IMG/VR virus record: IMGVR_UViG_3300023174_000366
Coordinates: 1 to 37,248 of that record
Source of the DNA: a virus
Length of the DNA: 37,248 nt
Direction: 5' to 3' (one strand)
Positions 1 to 9,880 of the stretch are shown here, piece after piece. The first letter of the stretch is position 1; every line of letters starts with the position of its first letter. The position numbers were made by a program, and so were the translations under genes. Below the pieces are notes generated by a model that was given only the letters and a program-made list of their open reading frames with translations, ran no database searches and was not told the DNA's origin.

Positions 1-243
1 AGACTCTTCAGTTGGGTCTATATCCTGTGGGATAAATGCAGCAATTTTGCTGTTTACCCCGCGACTTGCGAGGGCATCTTTGATTGCTCGTTCTCTTTGC
101 GCTTTGTTAAGACTTTCAAACTGTGCTTTTAGTTCTGACAGTTCCTTGTCTTTTTGCTTAGTAGCCTTGCGCAGTTGTTTTACAAGGTCATTGCCTGATG
201 AGTCCATTTCGAAGTCATCATCCTCGTAGTCATAGTTGGACAT
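1..243 (-). CDS. Putative capsid scaffolding protein, N-terminal 81 residues (cut by window edge)
   Basis: The frame is open from an ATG at 243 to the window edge without a stop, so the gene is truncated at its 3' end. A good ribosome site (AGAAGG) lies just upstream. The N-terminus is very acidic (YEDDDFEMD) and is followed by a charged, coiled-coil-like helix with alternating Lys/Glu at about residues 20-55, then a segment containing ALASRGVNSKIAAFIP. This composition and the position directly before the capsid gene (if the ends join) fit phage scaffolding proteins, which template prohead assembly and then leave. No enzymatic motif is visible. The scaffold role is an inference from shape and synteny. 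Confidence 0.6.
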   Translation of the reverse strand, partial: MSNYDYEDDDFEMDSSGNDLVKQLRKATKQKDKELSELKAQFESLNKAQRERAIKDALASRGVNSKIAAFIPQDIDPTEES

Positions 244-335
244 AGGTCCTTCTCCCATTCTTGTTAGATTGACGCAAGCCTCACATTCACCTTGGGGAAA
301 GTGGTGTGGCTCTTGCTACTGGTTTTGATCTCACT

Positions 336-359
336 CCAACGGACCAGTCGTCCCGTTGG
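336..359 (-). promoter_or_regulatory. Hairpin in the spacer between LysM protein and scaffold genes
   Basis: CCAACGG (336-342) and CCGTTGG (353-359) form a 7-bp stem with a 10-base loop in the 128-base spacer 244-371. This is one of the longer spacers in an otherwise very tight operon. No T tract follows on either strand, so it is not a standard terminator. It could be a processing site or stabiliser setting scaffold/capsid expression apart from upstream genes. The function is not known. Confidence 0.35.
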
Positions 360-371
360 CAGGCTTGTTAT

Positions 372-1874
372 TTAGAAAGCGCCAGCACGATCACGTGCTA
401 TTGCTCCCATACCAGCACTACCGCTAAATGCAGCAGTCTCTAGTTGTGTCAGTTTCTTACGTTGCTTTGCAGCATCTACTGATCCAGCAAGTCCAAAGAC
501 TTCCTGCTCTGCGGTTGTCTGTGTGTATGGACTTTGATTGTAAATCTCTGCTAGTACTCCACCACGTGGTGCAACTTCAGCGATTGTTTGGAATCCTGTC
601 TGTGCTTGTTGCTTAGTAATACCAGCAGCAGCAAGTTCATTAGCACGAGCAGCATATCTAGCAATCTCTTCAGGTGTATTACCAAGGTTTAATCCAGATT
701 GAATTGCAGCGCCACCGATTTCAGCAGCAGTTACCTTACGCTTGATCTGTTCTATAGCGTTGGCTGGATCTAGTACATAAGCCAGGATATCTCCATTAGA
801 GATACCAGGATAAAATTCTTTAAGTGCCTTAGCAACTTCTGGGTTAGAGTTAACCACACGATTCTGTGCTGTTTGGATACGGTCTTCTAGTTCTACTGCA
901 GATACATCTCCTGCTAAGAACTTTTCAAATCCAGTCTGCACTCCAAGGTCACCCTTTGCGTAATAAGATTCAGGCATACCGTAGCGACGCATTACATCCT
1001 GGTACTGATCTTCAGTGCCAATATACTCGGCCTCAGATAGTGCACGTAAACCTTTAGCCACACGCTGTGCGTTAGCAGCAAAGCGCTTCTTGTAGGCATC
1101 TGTTTCACGTAGACGAATTGTAAACTCTGCTGGAGATAAACCTTCTTCAATAAATTTCTTTAGTGGTTCTACTAGAGCGCCTAAGCCATAGCGATCAAAT
1201 TCCGCAAAAAGTAAATTGTAAGCAGATTTACCTTCATTTGTCTTTGCTTCTGCTGCAAGTCTTGCTGCTTGCTCTGCCGCTAAAGTTTCTCCTGCAGCAG
1301 CGGCTGCTGCATCAGCCTCTTTTGTTCCTTTGAATAATAGTTCTCTACTACCATCGCTATATAGAGCATAGGTATCACCAGTTGCTGGATTAATAAAGGT
1401 AGATACAACAGTCCTGCTTCCTGTTGGACCTGTTGGACCTGTAGCACCTGTTGAAAATATAGCGTTTTCACCAATGGCTCCAATAGCCGCTTGTTCTTCA
1501 GGAGTTAAGTCAGCAAAGTTAACATCTGTTGAGGTTTCTTCTAAAGCACTTATGGGAACTGCTGTACCAGTTGAAGTAGCAGTAACAGCACCAGTGCCAG
1601 GTACCATTGGCGTAGCCGTAACAGGTACCGCTGTTTTTCCTTCTGCTATCAGTCTTGCTGCATTTTGCGCATCATTACCGCCAGTAGGTGATGGAACAGG
1701 TGTCTTAGTTGGAACAGGAGTTGGCTTGGCAATAGTAATTACTTGACCAGGATTAATAAGGTTTTTATTTTTAATTTGTGGATTTAAGTCAAGTAGTTGC
1801 TTAAGAGTAATACCAGCATTTTGTGCAATCTCACTAAGGGTATCACCCTTTTGAACGGTTACTTTATTTGCCAT
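372..1874 (-). CDS. Virion protein with LysM domain and short collagen-like tract
   Basis: 500 residues. Residues about 3-50 form a LysM peptidoglycan-binding domain, recognisable by VQKGDTLSEIAQNAGIT and LINPGQVITI. A Pro/Thr-rich linker and a short [10 protein letters not shown] collagen-like tract (about 143-152) follow. The rest is Ala/Glu-rich and helical, with no catalytic motif I recognise. LysM binds N-acetylglucosamine-containing wall polymers, so this particle protein probably touches host peptidoglycan during entry. It is the last of a row of large virion genes downstream of the portal, starting 2 bases after the previous stop. The spacer that follows contains a hairpin. An internal or ejected protein is the likeliest role; a wall-binding tail component is the alternative. 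Confidence 0.65.
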   Translation of the reverse strand: MANKVTVQKGDTLSEIAQNAGITLKQLLDLNPQIKNKNLINPGQVITIAKPTPVPTKTPVPSPTGGNDAQNAARLIAEGKTAVPVTATPMVPGTGAVTATSTGTAVPISALEETSTDVNFADLTPEEQAAIGAIGENAIFSTGATGPTGPTGSRTVVSTFINPATGDTYALYSDGSRELLFKGTKEADAAAAAAGETLAAEQAARLAAEAKTNEGKSAYNLLFAEFDRYGLGALVEPLKKFIEEGLSPAEFTIRLRETDAYKKRFAANAQRVAKGLRALSEAEYIGTEDQYQDVMRRYGMPESYYAKGDLGVQTGFEKFLAGDVSAVELEDRIQTAQNRVVNSNPEVAKALKEFYPGISNGDILAYVLDPANAIEQIKRKVTAAEIGGAAIQSGLNLGNTPEEIARYAARANELAAAGITKQQAQTGFQTIAEVAPRGGVLAEIYNQSPYTQTTAEQEVFGLAGSVDAAKQRKKLTQLETAAFSGSAGMGAIARDRAGAF

Positions 1875-1876
1875 AA

Positions 1877-3490
1877 TTACCCCTGGAATCCGAAGTCACG
1901 AAGAACACCTAAAACCGCAGTAGATGATTCTTGTCTTGCATTATTTGTGTACTGCCAACGTGGATCCTTACGGAGTGCTCGTTGAAAATCATAAATAGAC
2001 ATTTCTTTTTCTGGGCCAATTGCCATACGCAATGTCTTGTCATCAAGGCTAATAGAGTCAGGCGCTATCTCAAGAACTGATGCCATAACATTTCGGTATG
2101 GAGCATAGATATCTTTAATATCTAATCCTTGGTCTAATAGGTTTGCTACCTTATCTGGTAGACCTAACTTAGCGGCACCACGAATTGTGTTCTTGAATGT
2201 TTCAATAGACTCACCTCTAGCAAGACGCTGTAACCAGTCATTGATATTAGAACCAAACTGTGTATCTAAATCAAATCCATTAGCACGCGCTGTCGCACGA
2301 AGAGTTGTTAGATCCCCACCTATTGCACCACCTAATTGTATACCAGGCTTATATGAGATAAGCGCTGATAATTCACGATTGATAATGTTTGGATCTTTGT
2401 CATTGGCTGAGTCGTACATCTTCTTAACAAAAGCATCAAGACGTTCTGGAGACATAGTTCCAATAAGACCTGATGCTACTGATTCAATGTAAGCCTTAGC
2501 AGATGCTAGACCACGAGCATAAGCAGATGTGGTCTTTAACTGACCAATTTTAGAAATAATTGCATCTTTCTTTTCTTGCGTATCAGCAAGTTCTAATTGT
2601 TGATTATACTTGTCAAGAGTCTCTGTGTATTCTCTACGTTCCGCATCACGCTTTGAGTATGTAGTGGCGTTGCGAATAGCCCAGTCAGATGCACCAAGAC
2701 GACGAGCAAATTCGATGGGGTTCATATCATCTTGAGCAGTTGTTGGATCTCCAACAGCATCAATGAGAAGTTGCTTTAGTTCTGGGTCATATAAGAAAAT
2801 AGAATCTACATTGCCATACTTTGATTTAGCAAGAGAATAGATAGCATTAATGTCTTGATTACCAGTAGTGCTAATTGGTCCAGTTGGACCTGTAGCACCT
2901 GTTGGACCGCTAACACCAGTTGGACCGCTAACACCAGTGAGTTTTGTCTTAGGTCCAGTAGGACCTGTTGCGCCAGTTAGTTTTGCTTTAGCACCAGTTG
3001 GACCAGCAAGTACTGTCTTAGGACCAGTTGGTCCAAGACTAGTACCAGTAGTCAATTGTATATTACCAAGTGGACCAGTCTTTGTTGATTTAACAGCCTT
3101 TGCCTTGATGTCAGGAAATGCTTCTTCAACCTTTGGGGCAATAGAATTAAACTTATTTGTTAAGGTAGTCTTCTTCGCCTCAAGAGCAGTTGTTTTTTCT
3201 CCACGAGCCTTTGCCTTATCAATCTGCGCTTGGATATCTTTAATATCACTTTGGAGATTAGTATAATCTTTTACTGTACTTTCTAACTTCTTTAATTTAT
3301 TGTAATCTTCCATAAATTTTAGACGTTTTGCATCAACAGCATTGATTAGACCATTGAGTCTTTTAGCCTCAGCATCTGATACGCCTGCTCCACCGTTGCG
3401 AAGTTTGGCTTGGAGGTCGCGTAATTCTTTTACACTATTGCTGTATTGGTTACTAAGACTAGTTAACTTAGAGGTAATTGCGTCAGCCAT
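1877..3490 (-). CDS. Virion protein with coiled coil and collagen-like tract
   Basis: 537 residues. Residues 1-115 are strongly charged and predicted coiled coil (Lys/Glu/Leu heptad-like). Residues about 140-210 contain interrupted Gly-X-Y triplets such as [14 protein letters not shown] and [13 protein letters not shown]. The C-terminal 320 residues are helical and end in a conserved-looking block around [16 protein letters not shown]. The start codon overlaps the previous stop (TAATG) and has a strong GGAGGGG site. Its place between the giant virion protein and the LysM protein suggests an internal or ejected virion component. No enzyme signature is seen, and trimerisation through the coiled coil and collagen segment is an inference. 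Confidence 0.6.
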   Translation of the reverse strand: MADAITSKLTSLSNQYSNSVKELRDLQAKLRNGGAGVSDAEAKRLNGLINAVDAKRLKFMEDYNKLKKLESTVKDYTNLQSDIKDIQAQIDKAKARGEKTTALEAKKTTLTNKFNSIAPKVEEAFPDIKAKAVKSTKTGPLGNIQLTTGTSLGPTGPKTVLAGPTGAKAKLTGATGPTGPKTKLTGVSGPTGVSGPTGATGPTGPISTTGNQDINAIYSLAKSKYGNVDSIFLYDPELKQLLIDAVGDPTTAQDDMNPIEFARRLGASDWAIRNATTYSKRDAERREYTETLDKYNQQLELADTQEKKDAIISKIGQLKTTSAYARGLASAKAYIESVASGLIGTMSPERLDAFVKKMYDSANDKDPNIINRELSALISYKPGIQLGGAIGGDLTTLRATARANGFDLDTQFGSNINDWLQRLARGESIETFKNTIRGAAKLGLPDKVANLLDQGLDIKDIYAPYRNVMASVLEIAPDSISLDDKTLRMAIGPEKEMSIYDFQRALRKDPRWQYTNNARQESSTAVLGVLRDFGFQG

Positions 3491-4245
3491 TATCCCCTCC
3501 CAATGAACTTATTAAACACTTCATAGAATCCCATAACACTACTTGCCTTAGCAGGATCACCCTTAGATACTTCTTCGATAAGGTATGACTCTGGGTTAAA
3601 TGCTGCTTCAGTTGTTATCTGGCGCTGTACTCCACCACCAACATCTTTGTACTCTGTCTGAGCAAAGTTCTTTGGGTTGGCAAGTTGTGTCTGAATGTTC
3701 TTTGTATACTTAGCAATCTGTGCTTTAGTAGCACCAACGCCTGTTAGATCACGAAACACCTTGTCAATACTTGCCTCAATACTATCTGGGCTAAGTTTCT
3801 TCTGTTGTTCGATCTTGGTGATTTTATCAGAACCGCCAGTGCCATCATCTGTTATCTGCTTAGAAAGAAATGATTCAAGGTTATCCACAGGTGTAGTCTG
3901 TTGTGCTGCACCAGGAAGACCAGTAAACTTCTGACGTGTGTAGGCATTAAGATCTGAGTAGGCATTAAAGTATGCTTCTTGTAACTTCATAGTTGGCTTA
4001 CCAGTAACATCACCACGGTAATAGCCAGCAGCCTTTAACTTCTGTGACAAAGCCTTGCGGTAGTCAGCAGTAAATCCTTCAAAGTCTTGTAACAGTTTGT
4101 TTTGATCTGCTACCAGTGGTTCAGAAGTTATGACATCTACAAGGGTAGAACCCTGGTATTGTTTTGTCTTTGATGTTGTGCCACCTGTGATAATTACGGT
4201 TGCTGGTACCTTCTTTGGGTCAAAGGGTATGAACGTCTCTGACAT
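3490..4245 (-). CDS. Virion-associated protein, possible peptidoglycan-binding-like segment
   Basis: 251 residues. It starts inside the stop of the giant gene (TAATG) and ends inside the start of the next, so it is translationally coupled. Residues about 67-100 contain [17 protein letters not shown] followed by a helix, resembling the repeat of peptidoglycan-binding-1 domains, although the match is short. The remainder is helical and polar with no membrane segment. Co-transcription with the giant and collagen-containing proteins suggests a structural or ejected role. The wall-binding assignment is tentative. Confidence 0.55.
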   Translation of the reverse strand: MSETFIPFDPKKVPATVIITGGTTSKTKQYQGSTLVDVITSEPLVADQNKLLQDFEGFTADYRKALSQKLKAAGYYRGDVTGKPTMKLQEAYFNAYSDLNAYTRQKFTGLPGAAQQTTPVDNLESFLSKQITDDGTGGSDKITKIEQQKKLSPDSIEASIDKVFRDLTGVGATKAQIAKYTKNIQTQLANPKNFAQTEYKDVGGGVQRQITTEAAFNPESYLIEEVSKGDPAKASSVMGFYEVFNKFIGRG

Positions 4246-7200
4246 TAGTCACCAATCAATCTGCTAAATAGAACGCTGTATGTGGATGTCGCACTAGGAT
4301 CTCCTGCTGCAATCTCCTGCAAGCGTAGTCGTAACGATTCTTTGTATGATTTACGGATTCTAATATCACGGTCTGAACTTGAGTTGTACTGAGTAGTAGT
4401 GATGACCTCATAGTCATCGTACTCACGTACCATCTCACGCAAACGGCTGATAGTAGGACCAGTAAGATTTGGTTCTGTAATCATCTCACGTAAATCAGCA
4501 AATGCTGCGTCACGCTTAATAGTGTTTTCTGCTGCACTGGCAAACTCCATACGAAGTAGTGGACGTGCTGCTAGAAATTCCTTTGACCAGGATTGCCAGT
4601 TGTCATTAACGATAGTACGTTCACGATCTGTGAAGGCACCTGTTAGTGCCTCATCGCGGATAGCCTTTTGTGAGTAATAGAGTTGCTCATCCTTGGCTAC
4701 TGATACTTCCTTTAAGTAATCACCAATCAACTTCTTCTGGCGATAACCTTCATTCATCAATGTCTGGTATGCGTCGTAGGTAAACTCACCAGTATTTGGA
4801 ATCAAGAATGCTGAACCCTGTGGGTACTTCTTAACCAAAGTACGGTTATCTTCTACCCACTTTGACGCTGCATTACTGGATTGAAAGTATGGCAATACCT
4901 GTGAATCTGACTCATTAACAGTAAATGGAACTTGATTAGGGAAGTACTTCACCCAATCTGCCATAGCCTCACCGTATGGATCCTGAGATCCTTGTTCAGC
5001 GTATTTGTTAATCAGTTTATTCCAGGTCTGCTTGAAGTTAACACTTCCATTATCCCGTGCCCACTCAGCCATATCTGATTTTAGAGATACAGATGGGCTT
5101 GCTGGAGCAAAGAAGCCTGCGACAAAACGAACACCAAGAATACTTTGGACTGTTGTCTCTAGTGATTCTTGATATGTTTTCATCTCACCTGGAGATGCGT
5201 CAGCACCTGGTGTTTTGCCTGCTGCTTCTAGGTATGTAACAGCCTTACGAAATGCTGATGCATATTGTGACTCACGTTCATCCTTATTTAGTACAGCAAG
5301 GAATCTATTAACGTGTGCTGGTAGCAATGCGTTCACAAGTGGCTGATCTTGTCCAATAGGACCAAAAGTTGCACGTTCTACAGAACCTAGTTCTTTACCA
5401 AGGCGAGCAACGATTGCGTTCTCTGACTTAGCAAGTGTTGGTACTAGAGAATAGATGGTCTTCATTGGCAATGCTGCTAATGGACCAGAGAATGTTGGTG
5501 CCCAAGACTCAGGATCAAAGGATGGTGTAAGCATCTTTAACTTTGCGCTGAACTCTAATGGCAATGGAGCAACAAATTGATCTCCAAGACCAAATACGTC
5601 TAATGCTTTCTTCATTGCACCGTAGACAGGAGCCAAACCTGGGTAAACGAAGTACGCTTCTCCCTGGTCATCCTTCTGCACAAATCCAGAATGGCTTACA
5701 CCTTCGTAAGTTAGTGCTGCTTTCTGTATAGCCTCTGGATTATACTTAGCAGTACGGTATAAACGACGATAGAAGTCTTCAGTTGCACGATAGAAACGAG
5801 CAAAGTTACGTGCAGACCACGCTAATTGTGTACGTAGTGCAGGGTTATCCACAAAAGCAAGTGTAGATTCCAATGCAAGTTCTTCAGATATACGTACAAC
5901 CTGTGACTTTGCGGCATCTTTTGCTGCTTCACGTGCTACAGGATCTGTAATTCCCTTGGTGTACTGCCTAATTAAGTCTTCTGCGTAGCCACCAGGTACA
6001 TTAAGGTCATCGTAGTAGCGAACTGCTGCGTTAATTACCAATGGTTCACGTGAGAAACGTGCGTTTGACTCACCTAACCAGGTCCATCCACGCTTAGATA
6101 TATCAGTAAGGATATTCTTGCTTTCCATTACTGGCATAAACGCAGGGCCTGCTACAGATGCTGGAAGATCTTCAATGTTTGTTGGTAGATCCTCTAGGTT
6201 AAAGTCTTCCAAATCTACGTAAGCCTTACCATCTGCATCTACTTTACGGATTTTACCTAGTAAATCCATATTAACAGACTTGCCATCTTGACGACTGAAA
6301 AGATTCTTTAGATCATCATAAACTGCTGCTGCGTGTTGCTGTGGTGTGTAACCTGGCTTTGTATATCGCATAAAGGTTGATAGTTGATCGCCAAATGATC
6401 CGATATATGGGGCAAACTTATCTACAAATTCTTGTTGTGTAATCTTATCATCAAAGAGTTGAATAGCACGCTCACCGAGATCATCGGTTCCGCGAATAAT
6501 AATGTTCCAACCCCAGGCAAGTTTACCTTGGTCATCAATAAGAGACTTCTGTGTAAAGCCACTGCCGCCAATTGGACGCATTGACTTATTGTTGAATGTA
6601 AGTGCGACAGTCTTTCCATTACGATCCGCAGTTGCTATCGCACGAGATGATGCGTTAAGTCCACTGATTGCGTTAGATGCACCTTCGCCTGCTCCACGTA
6701 GCAGAGCATCTAGATTTCCAAACTTAACAAAGTCTTTGATGTAACTTGGTACCTTTTCTAAGATATCAGCGTTAGCAACATCGTCAATCTTAGAACCTAT
6801 TAGAGCCTCTGCCATAATAAAGCGACGTTGGCTTAGGCGCTGTTGTGGTGTTAACGATCTATATGAAACACGATCTGCTTCTGTAAGGATACCCTTTTTG
6901 ATAAGTTCATCCACAGCACCTGCTTCACCATTAACTGCCTTTAGGCGAGTCTTGAAATACTCTTGATCCTTGCGTTTAACAATGCGGTTAATCATACCTA
7001 GGTCTTGTCCAGATCCCAAGCGAACTTTAGTTGCTGTACGACGTGAACGAGCAGTCTTGAGAATAGACTGACCATTAAGAATACCCATTGTGTAATCTTC
7101 AATAGCATTACGTACTGGGAAACGAGGACCTGCGATAGTTCCAAATGTCCAAGCATCTACTACGCGTTCAGCGCCTTCTTTGTATTGCATACCTAATACA

Positions 7201-9080
7201 CGGCTTAGGAAAGACTCACGTCCCGCAAAGCGCTGCATATCGCGTAAACCAATAACACGAGAAACATTAGATGTCTGCGCAAAGTACAACGCGCTATCAA
7301 TGCCATCAACCTCTGATGGGATAGAACCATCTGCGCTACGTGCTGAGTATGTAGCACCTGTGAAAACTTCATCTGAGATAGCCCTGAGTAACTTACGTCC
7401 ACCCTCAGTCTTATCTAATCCAATAAGATTTCCAACTGTTGATTGGATACCCTTCATCATCAACTTACGTTGACCTAGATCAGATGATGCGTAGATCTCA
7501 GTAAATGCTTTTGCGTGGTATGAACCTAATGCCATACGTGAGTAATTGAAAAAGTCTCTTGCTGCTGTCTTTGATGTATGGTCAAAGGCTTCATCATCTA
7601 TCAGGGAAGCAATAGGTGTGAACTTAGCCTTAATACGATCAATACGATCAGCAAAGTACTCTGGAGTAAACCGCTTAATGTTTTGACGGCCTTCAATAAT
7701 CTTGCCTGCAAACTCTGCACCTGCTTGTACTGGAGATAGTGTCTCACTACCTACAACAGCCTGAAGCAATGAGGCATCATCTGTTAATTCCATTGTTTGG
7801 ATAAGAGCACGAGAATCTTTATCTAAATCAAATATACGTCGTCCTGTAGTTAGCGCGAGTACTCGTGCTTTGCGTGCAGGGGTCATACGTGGTGCTAACT
7901 TAATACGAGCACCAGCCTGACCATAAAGCATAGGCTCAACCTTTGAGGCATCTGATAAGAAAGCCTTGGCAGTATCTAAGTTCCAAACGCTGCCAAACTC
8001 TTTATCGCCAAAAGATTTGAAAGAAACAATAAAGTCATCTTGTAGTTCTGGAGCAAGATCATTAAGTGCTGTACGTGCTGCGACGATATCCTCAGTCTTA
8101 CCTGATTGCTTTGCTGTAACATATTTAGTAAAACGATCTGTGTAATCTGTCCACAAGTTCTGTACATTCTTTGTACCAAAGATATCTGTAGTATCAAAAT
8201 ACTTAGATACCTTCTGAGCACTACCAAGTTTTGCAGTTGCTGCGTACTTGCCAGTAATTTTAAGAGCCTGTGATCCACCAAGGTAAACTTTGCGTGCCTT
8301 GCCTAGAGCAAGTGTTGGATCCATAAAGATTCGATAGGTTGCATCTGTTGCGCCTGAGATCCAAGAATATAATGGACCCTTACCCTCTAAGTCTTGAGGC
8401 AAGAATAGATTTGCTAACTGACGACCTGGAGAATACTTAGCAGCGTTTACTTCTGCTAGTGCATCACGAAGTAGCGGATCAATAATTTTGCCTGTTTCGC
8501 TTTGTTGTGCTTGGGCGGCAATACGCTTTTCTTCTTCGTTCTGTGCTTCTGCAAAGATAATCTCTGGAGCAACGCCTGCTGAAATACGCTTGGCTACGTT
8601 TACACGTGCTGAGCCATAGCGAGATACTGCGGTGTTGATACGGTCTTGGATGAATACGTTTTCACCATCACGACCTGCTTTGCCCCAGGCATCACCAAAG
8701 TTAATGTTCTCATTAGCAGCGATAGCACCAGTACGATAGACACGAGTCATAGTATCTGATGCGTAATCGAGTGCATCAAACAAAGTCTTTGCTGCTACCT
8801 TAAAAGGAGTGAACGCATAGTGAGCACCTGTTTCCAACCAAGAGCGATTTGGGGCATCTGATTCTGGTTTGTTAGTTCCAGTCAGCGCTACTAGCGACTG
8901 CTTTTTGTTGTTAGGTAATTTATTAAACTCTTCGTAGGCATACTGCTTAGGCAAATCCGATAAGCGCTGGTGTGTAGATAGCGCTGCAGCAAGACCATCA
9001 ATTTGACGAGTCTGTGACGGATTAAGACCTGCACGAAATGCAGCCTGCGATAAGTTAGAATTCTTTGGCGTTTCTGCCAT
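4245..9080 (-). CDS. Giant virion protein, candidate internal/ejected core protein (1,611 residues)
   Basis: This is the largest gene in the window, 1,611 residues and mostly helical. Segments such as the one around IAGPRFPVRNAIEDY (about residues 655-670) look like conserved cores of long phage proteins encoded next to portals. I see no clear lysozyme, protease or polymerase catalytic motif and no long hydrophobic repeat typical of a tape measure. Its location right after the portal and before the capsid genes is not where a tape measure sits (that is normally after the major tail protein, which is absent). In T7-like podoviruses, large internal core proteins are ejected to span the cell envelope, and that is the best analogy. 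It is coupled to both neighbours through TAATG overlaps. Confidence 0.6.
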   Translation of the reverse strand: MAETPKNSNLSQAAFRAGLNPSQTRQIDGLAAALSTHQRLSDLPKQYAYEEFNKLPNNKKQSLVALTGTNKPESDAPNRSWLETGAHYAFTPFKVAAKTLFDALDYASDTMTRVYRTGAIAANENINFGDAWGKAGRDGENVFIQDRINTAVSRYGSARVNVAKRISAGVAPEIIFAEAQNEEEKRIAAQAQQSETGKIIDPLLRDALAEVNAAKYSPGRQLANLFLPQDLEGKGPLYSWISGATDATYRIFMDPTLALGKARKVYLGGSQALKITGKYAATAKLGSAQKVSKYFDTTDIFGTKNVQNLWTDYTDRFTKYVTAKQSGKTEDIVAARTALNDLAPELQDDFIVSFKSFGDKEFGSVWNLDTAKAFLSDASKVEPMLYGQAGARIKLAPRMTPARKARVLALTTGRRIFDLDKDSRALIQTMELTDDASLLQAVVGSETLSPVQAGAEFAGKIIEGRQNIKRFTPEYFADRIDRIKAKFTPIASLIDDEAFDHTSKTAARDFFNYSRMALGSYHAKAFTEIYASSDLGQRKLMMKGIQSTVGNLIGLDKTEGGRKLLRAISDEVFTGATYSARSADGSIPSEVDGIDSALYFAQTSNVSRVIGLRDMQRFAGRESFLSRVLGMQYKEGAERVVDAWTFGTIAGPRFPVRNAIEDYTMGILNGQSILKTARSRRTATKVRLGSGQDLGMINRIVKRKDQEYFKTRLKAVNGEAGAVDELIKKGILTEADRVSYRSLTPQQRLSQRRFIMAEALIGSKIDDVANADILEKVPSYIKDFVKFGNLDALLRGAGEGASNAISGLNASSRAIATADRNGKTVALTFNNKSMRPIGGSGFTQKSLIDDQGKLAWGWNIIIRGTDDLGERAIQLFDDKITQQEFVDKFAPYIGSFGDQLSTFMRYTKPGYTPQQHAAAVYDDLKNLFSRQDGKSVNMDLLGKIRKVDADGKAYVDLEDFNLEDLPTNIEDLPASVAGPAFMPVMESKNILTDISKRGWTWLGESNARFSREPLVINAAVRYYDDLNVPGGYAEDLIRQYTKGITDPVAREAAKDAAKSQVVRISEELALESTLAFVDNPALRTQLAWSARNFARFYRATEDFYRRLYRTAKYNPEAIQKAALTYEGVSHSGFVQKDDQGEAYFVYPGLAPVYGAMKKALDVFGLGDQFVAPLPLEFSAKLKMLTPSFDPESWAPTFSGPLAALPMKTIYSLVPTLAKSENAIVARLGKELGSVERATFGPIGQDQPLVNALLPAHVNRFLAVLNKDERESQYASAFRKAVTYLEAAGKTPGADASPGEMKTYQESLETTVQSILGVRFVAGFFAPASPSVSLKSDMAEWARDNGSVNFKQTWNKLINKYAEQGSQDPYGEAMADWVKYFPNQVPFTVNESDSQVLPYFQSSNAASKWVEDNRTLVKKYPQGSAFLIPNTGEFTYDAYQTLMNEGYRQKKLIGDYLKEVSVAKDEQLYYSQKAIRDEALTGAFTDRERTIVNDNWQSWSKEFLAARPLLRMEFASAAENTIKRDAAFADLREMITEPNLTGPTISRLREMVREYDDYEVITTTQYNSSSDRDIRIRKSYKESLRLRLQEIAAGDPSATSTYSVLFSRLIGD

Positions 9081-9484
9081 TATAGACCTCTAGATACGGC
9101 TTGCTGATAAAGGATTGCTATTTCACCATCGGTATCGTATGGAAGCATTTGAGAAAGAATGTCAGATAGTTTTTCTGACTGACCTGCGTAACCCATTACT
9201 TCTGGTCCTGGGCCTGGTCCTACCGCAACACCTGATGTAACAGGTTCATTAGGACGTTGAGTTGGTGCAAACAATTCTGTGACAGGTGCTTGTGGCGCAG
9301 CCTGTGCTGCGGCCTGAACTTGACCTGTAGGTAATCCGCGAACATCTGGTGTTCTAGCGGTAGGTGCTCCTGCTATTTGTTCTGCCATAGCCTGACGGTC
9401 ACCATAGTTTTGTGATGCTGGTAAATCTGTACGAACAGAGAATTTGCCAGGACCTGATACGCCCCTGATTGGGTTATCTGCCAT
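9080..9484 (-). CDS. Unknown Pro/Ala-rich virion-operon protein
   Basis: 134 residues, rich in Pro, Ala, Gln and Gly in the middle (about 35-90), with a more ordered end containing LSDILSQMLPYDTDGEIAILYQQA. It overlaps the upstream gene by 11 bases and the downstream giant gene by a TAATG, so it belongs to the late operon. The low-complexity middle suggests a flexible linker. I recognise no family. A small portal- or core-associated structural protein is likely by position. Confidence 0.5.
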   Translation of the reverse strand: MADNPIRGVSGPGKFSVRTDLPASQNYGDRQAMAEQIAGAPTARTPDVRGLPTGQVQAAAQAAPQAPVTELFAPTQRPNEPVTSGVAVGPGPGPEVMGYAGQSEKLSDILSQMLPYDTDGEIAILYQQAVSRGL

Positions 9485-9695
9485 CGGTTTCCTCCTGTAT
9501 CGTTTCTAAATCGTTTGCGAATTGCTCCCAAGCCTTGCCGACTTTAGAGTTTCTATTAGCGTTGTAAATTGCTATTTCCATAATCTCTTCTGTAAATGTA
9601 GATACAGATGATGCGATGTTATGAACAAGCCCTGAGATAGTTACTAAGAAATCAGCGAAGTGTACTGGACGCGGAACATCGTTATTATTATCCAC
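9474..9695 (-). CDS. Small unknown protein of the portal region
   Basis: 73 residues from a GTG start at 9695, chosen because GGAGG lies eight bases upstream. The sequence has an amphipathic helix with a mildly hydrophobic stretch (FADFLVTISGLVHNIASSV) and a charged end. It is too short and polar for a confident membrane call. It sits between the portal-proximal basic peptide and the Pro/Ala-rich protein, in the same operon. The function is unknown. Confidence 0.5.
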   Translation of the reverse strand: MDNNNDVPRPVHFADFLVTISGLVHNIASSVSTFTEEIMEIAIYNANRNSKVGKAWEQFANDLETIQEETDGR

Positions 9696-9724
9696 GCCCA
9701 GTACCTCCGTTAGTTAAAATTTAC

Positions 9725-9865
9725 TTAGCCCTTCTTTACTGCATTGCCGCGCTTTCCTGCTGAAGTCATTCCGAAGAATACCTTGCCACCTGCTGGCTTT
9801 GAGGTATCTTTCTTGCCTTCAACTGGCTTTGACATTGATGCTGTTGCACGTGATCCTTTGTTCAT
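9725..9865 (-). CDS. Small basic Ser/Lys-rich protein (46 residues)
   Basis: The ORF runs from an ATG at 9865 to a TAA at 9725-9727, preceded by an AGAGGGGG ribosome site. It encodes a 46-residue polar peptide beginning MNKGSRATASMSKP and ending GKRGNAVKKG. The gene fills the space between the portal and the 73-residue gene. It resembles the other tiny Lys/Gly-rich virion-operon proteins in this window. The function is unknown. Confidence 0.6.
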   Translation of the reverse strand: MNKGSRATASMSKPVEGKKDTSKPAGGKVFFGMTSAGKRGNAVKKG

Positions 9866-9880
9866 ATTTACACCCCCTCT

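Noticed and set aside
4245-9080. Tape-measure protein
   Set aside because: It sits right after the portal and not behind a major tail gene, has no membrane segments or regular repeats, and no tail-tube or chaperone genes exist in the window.
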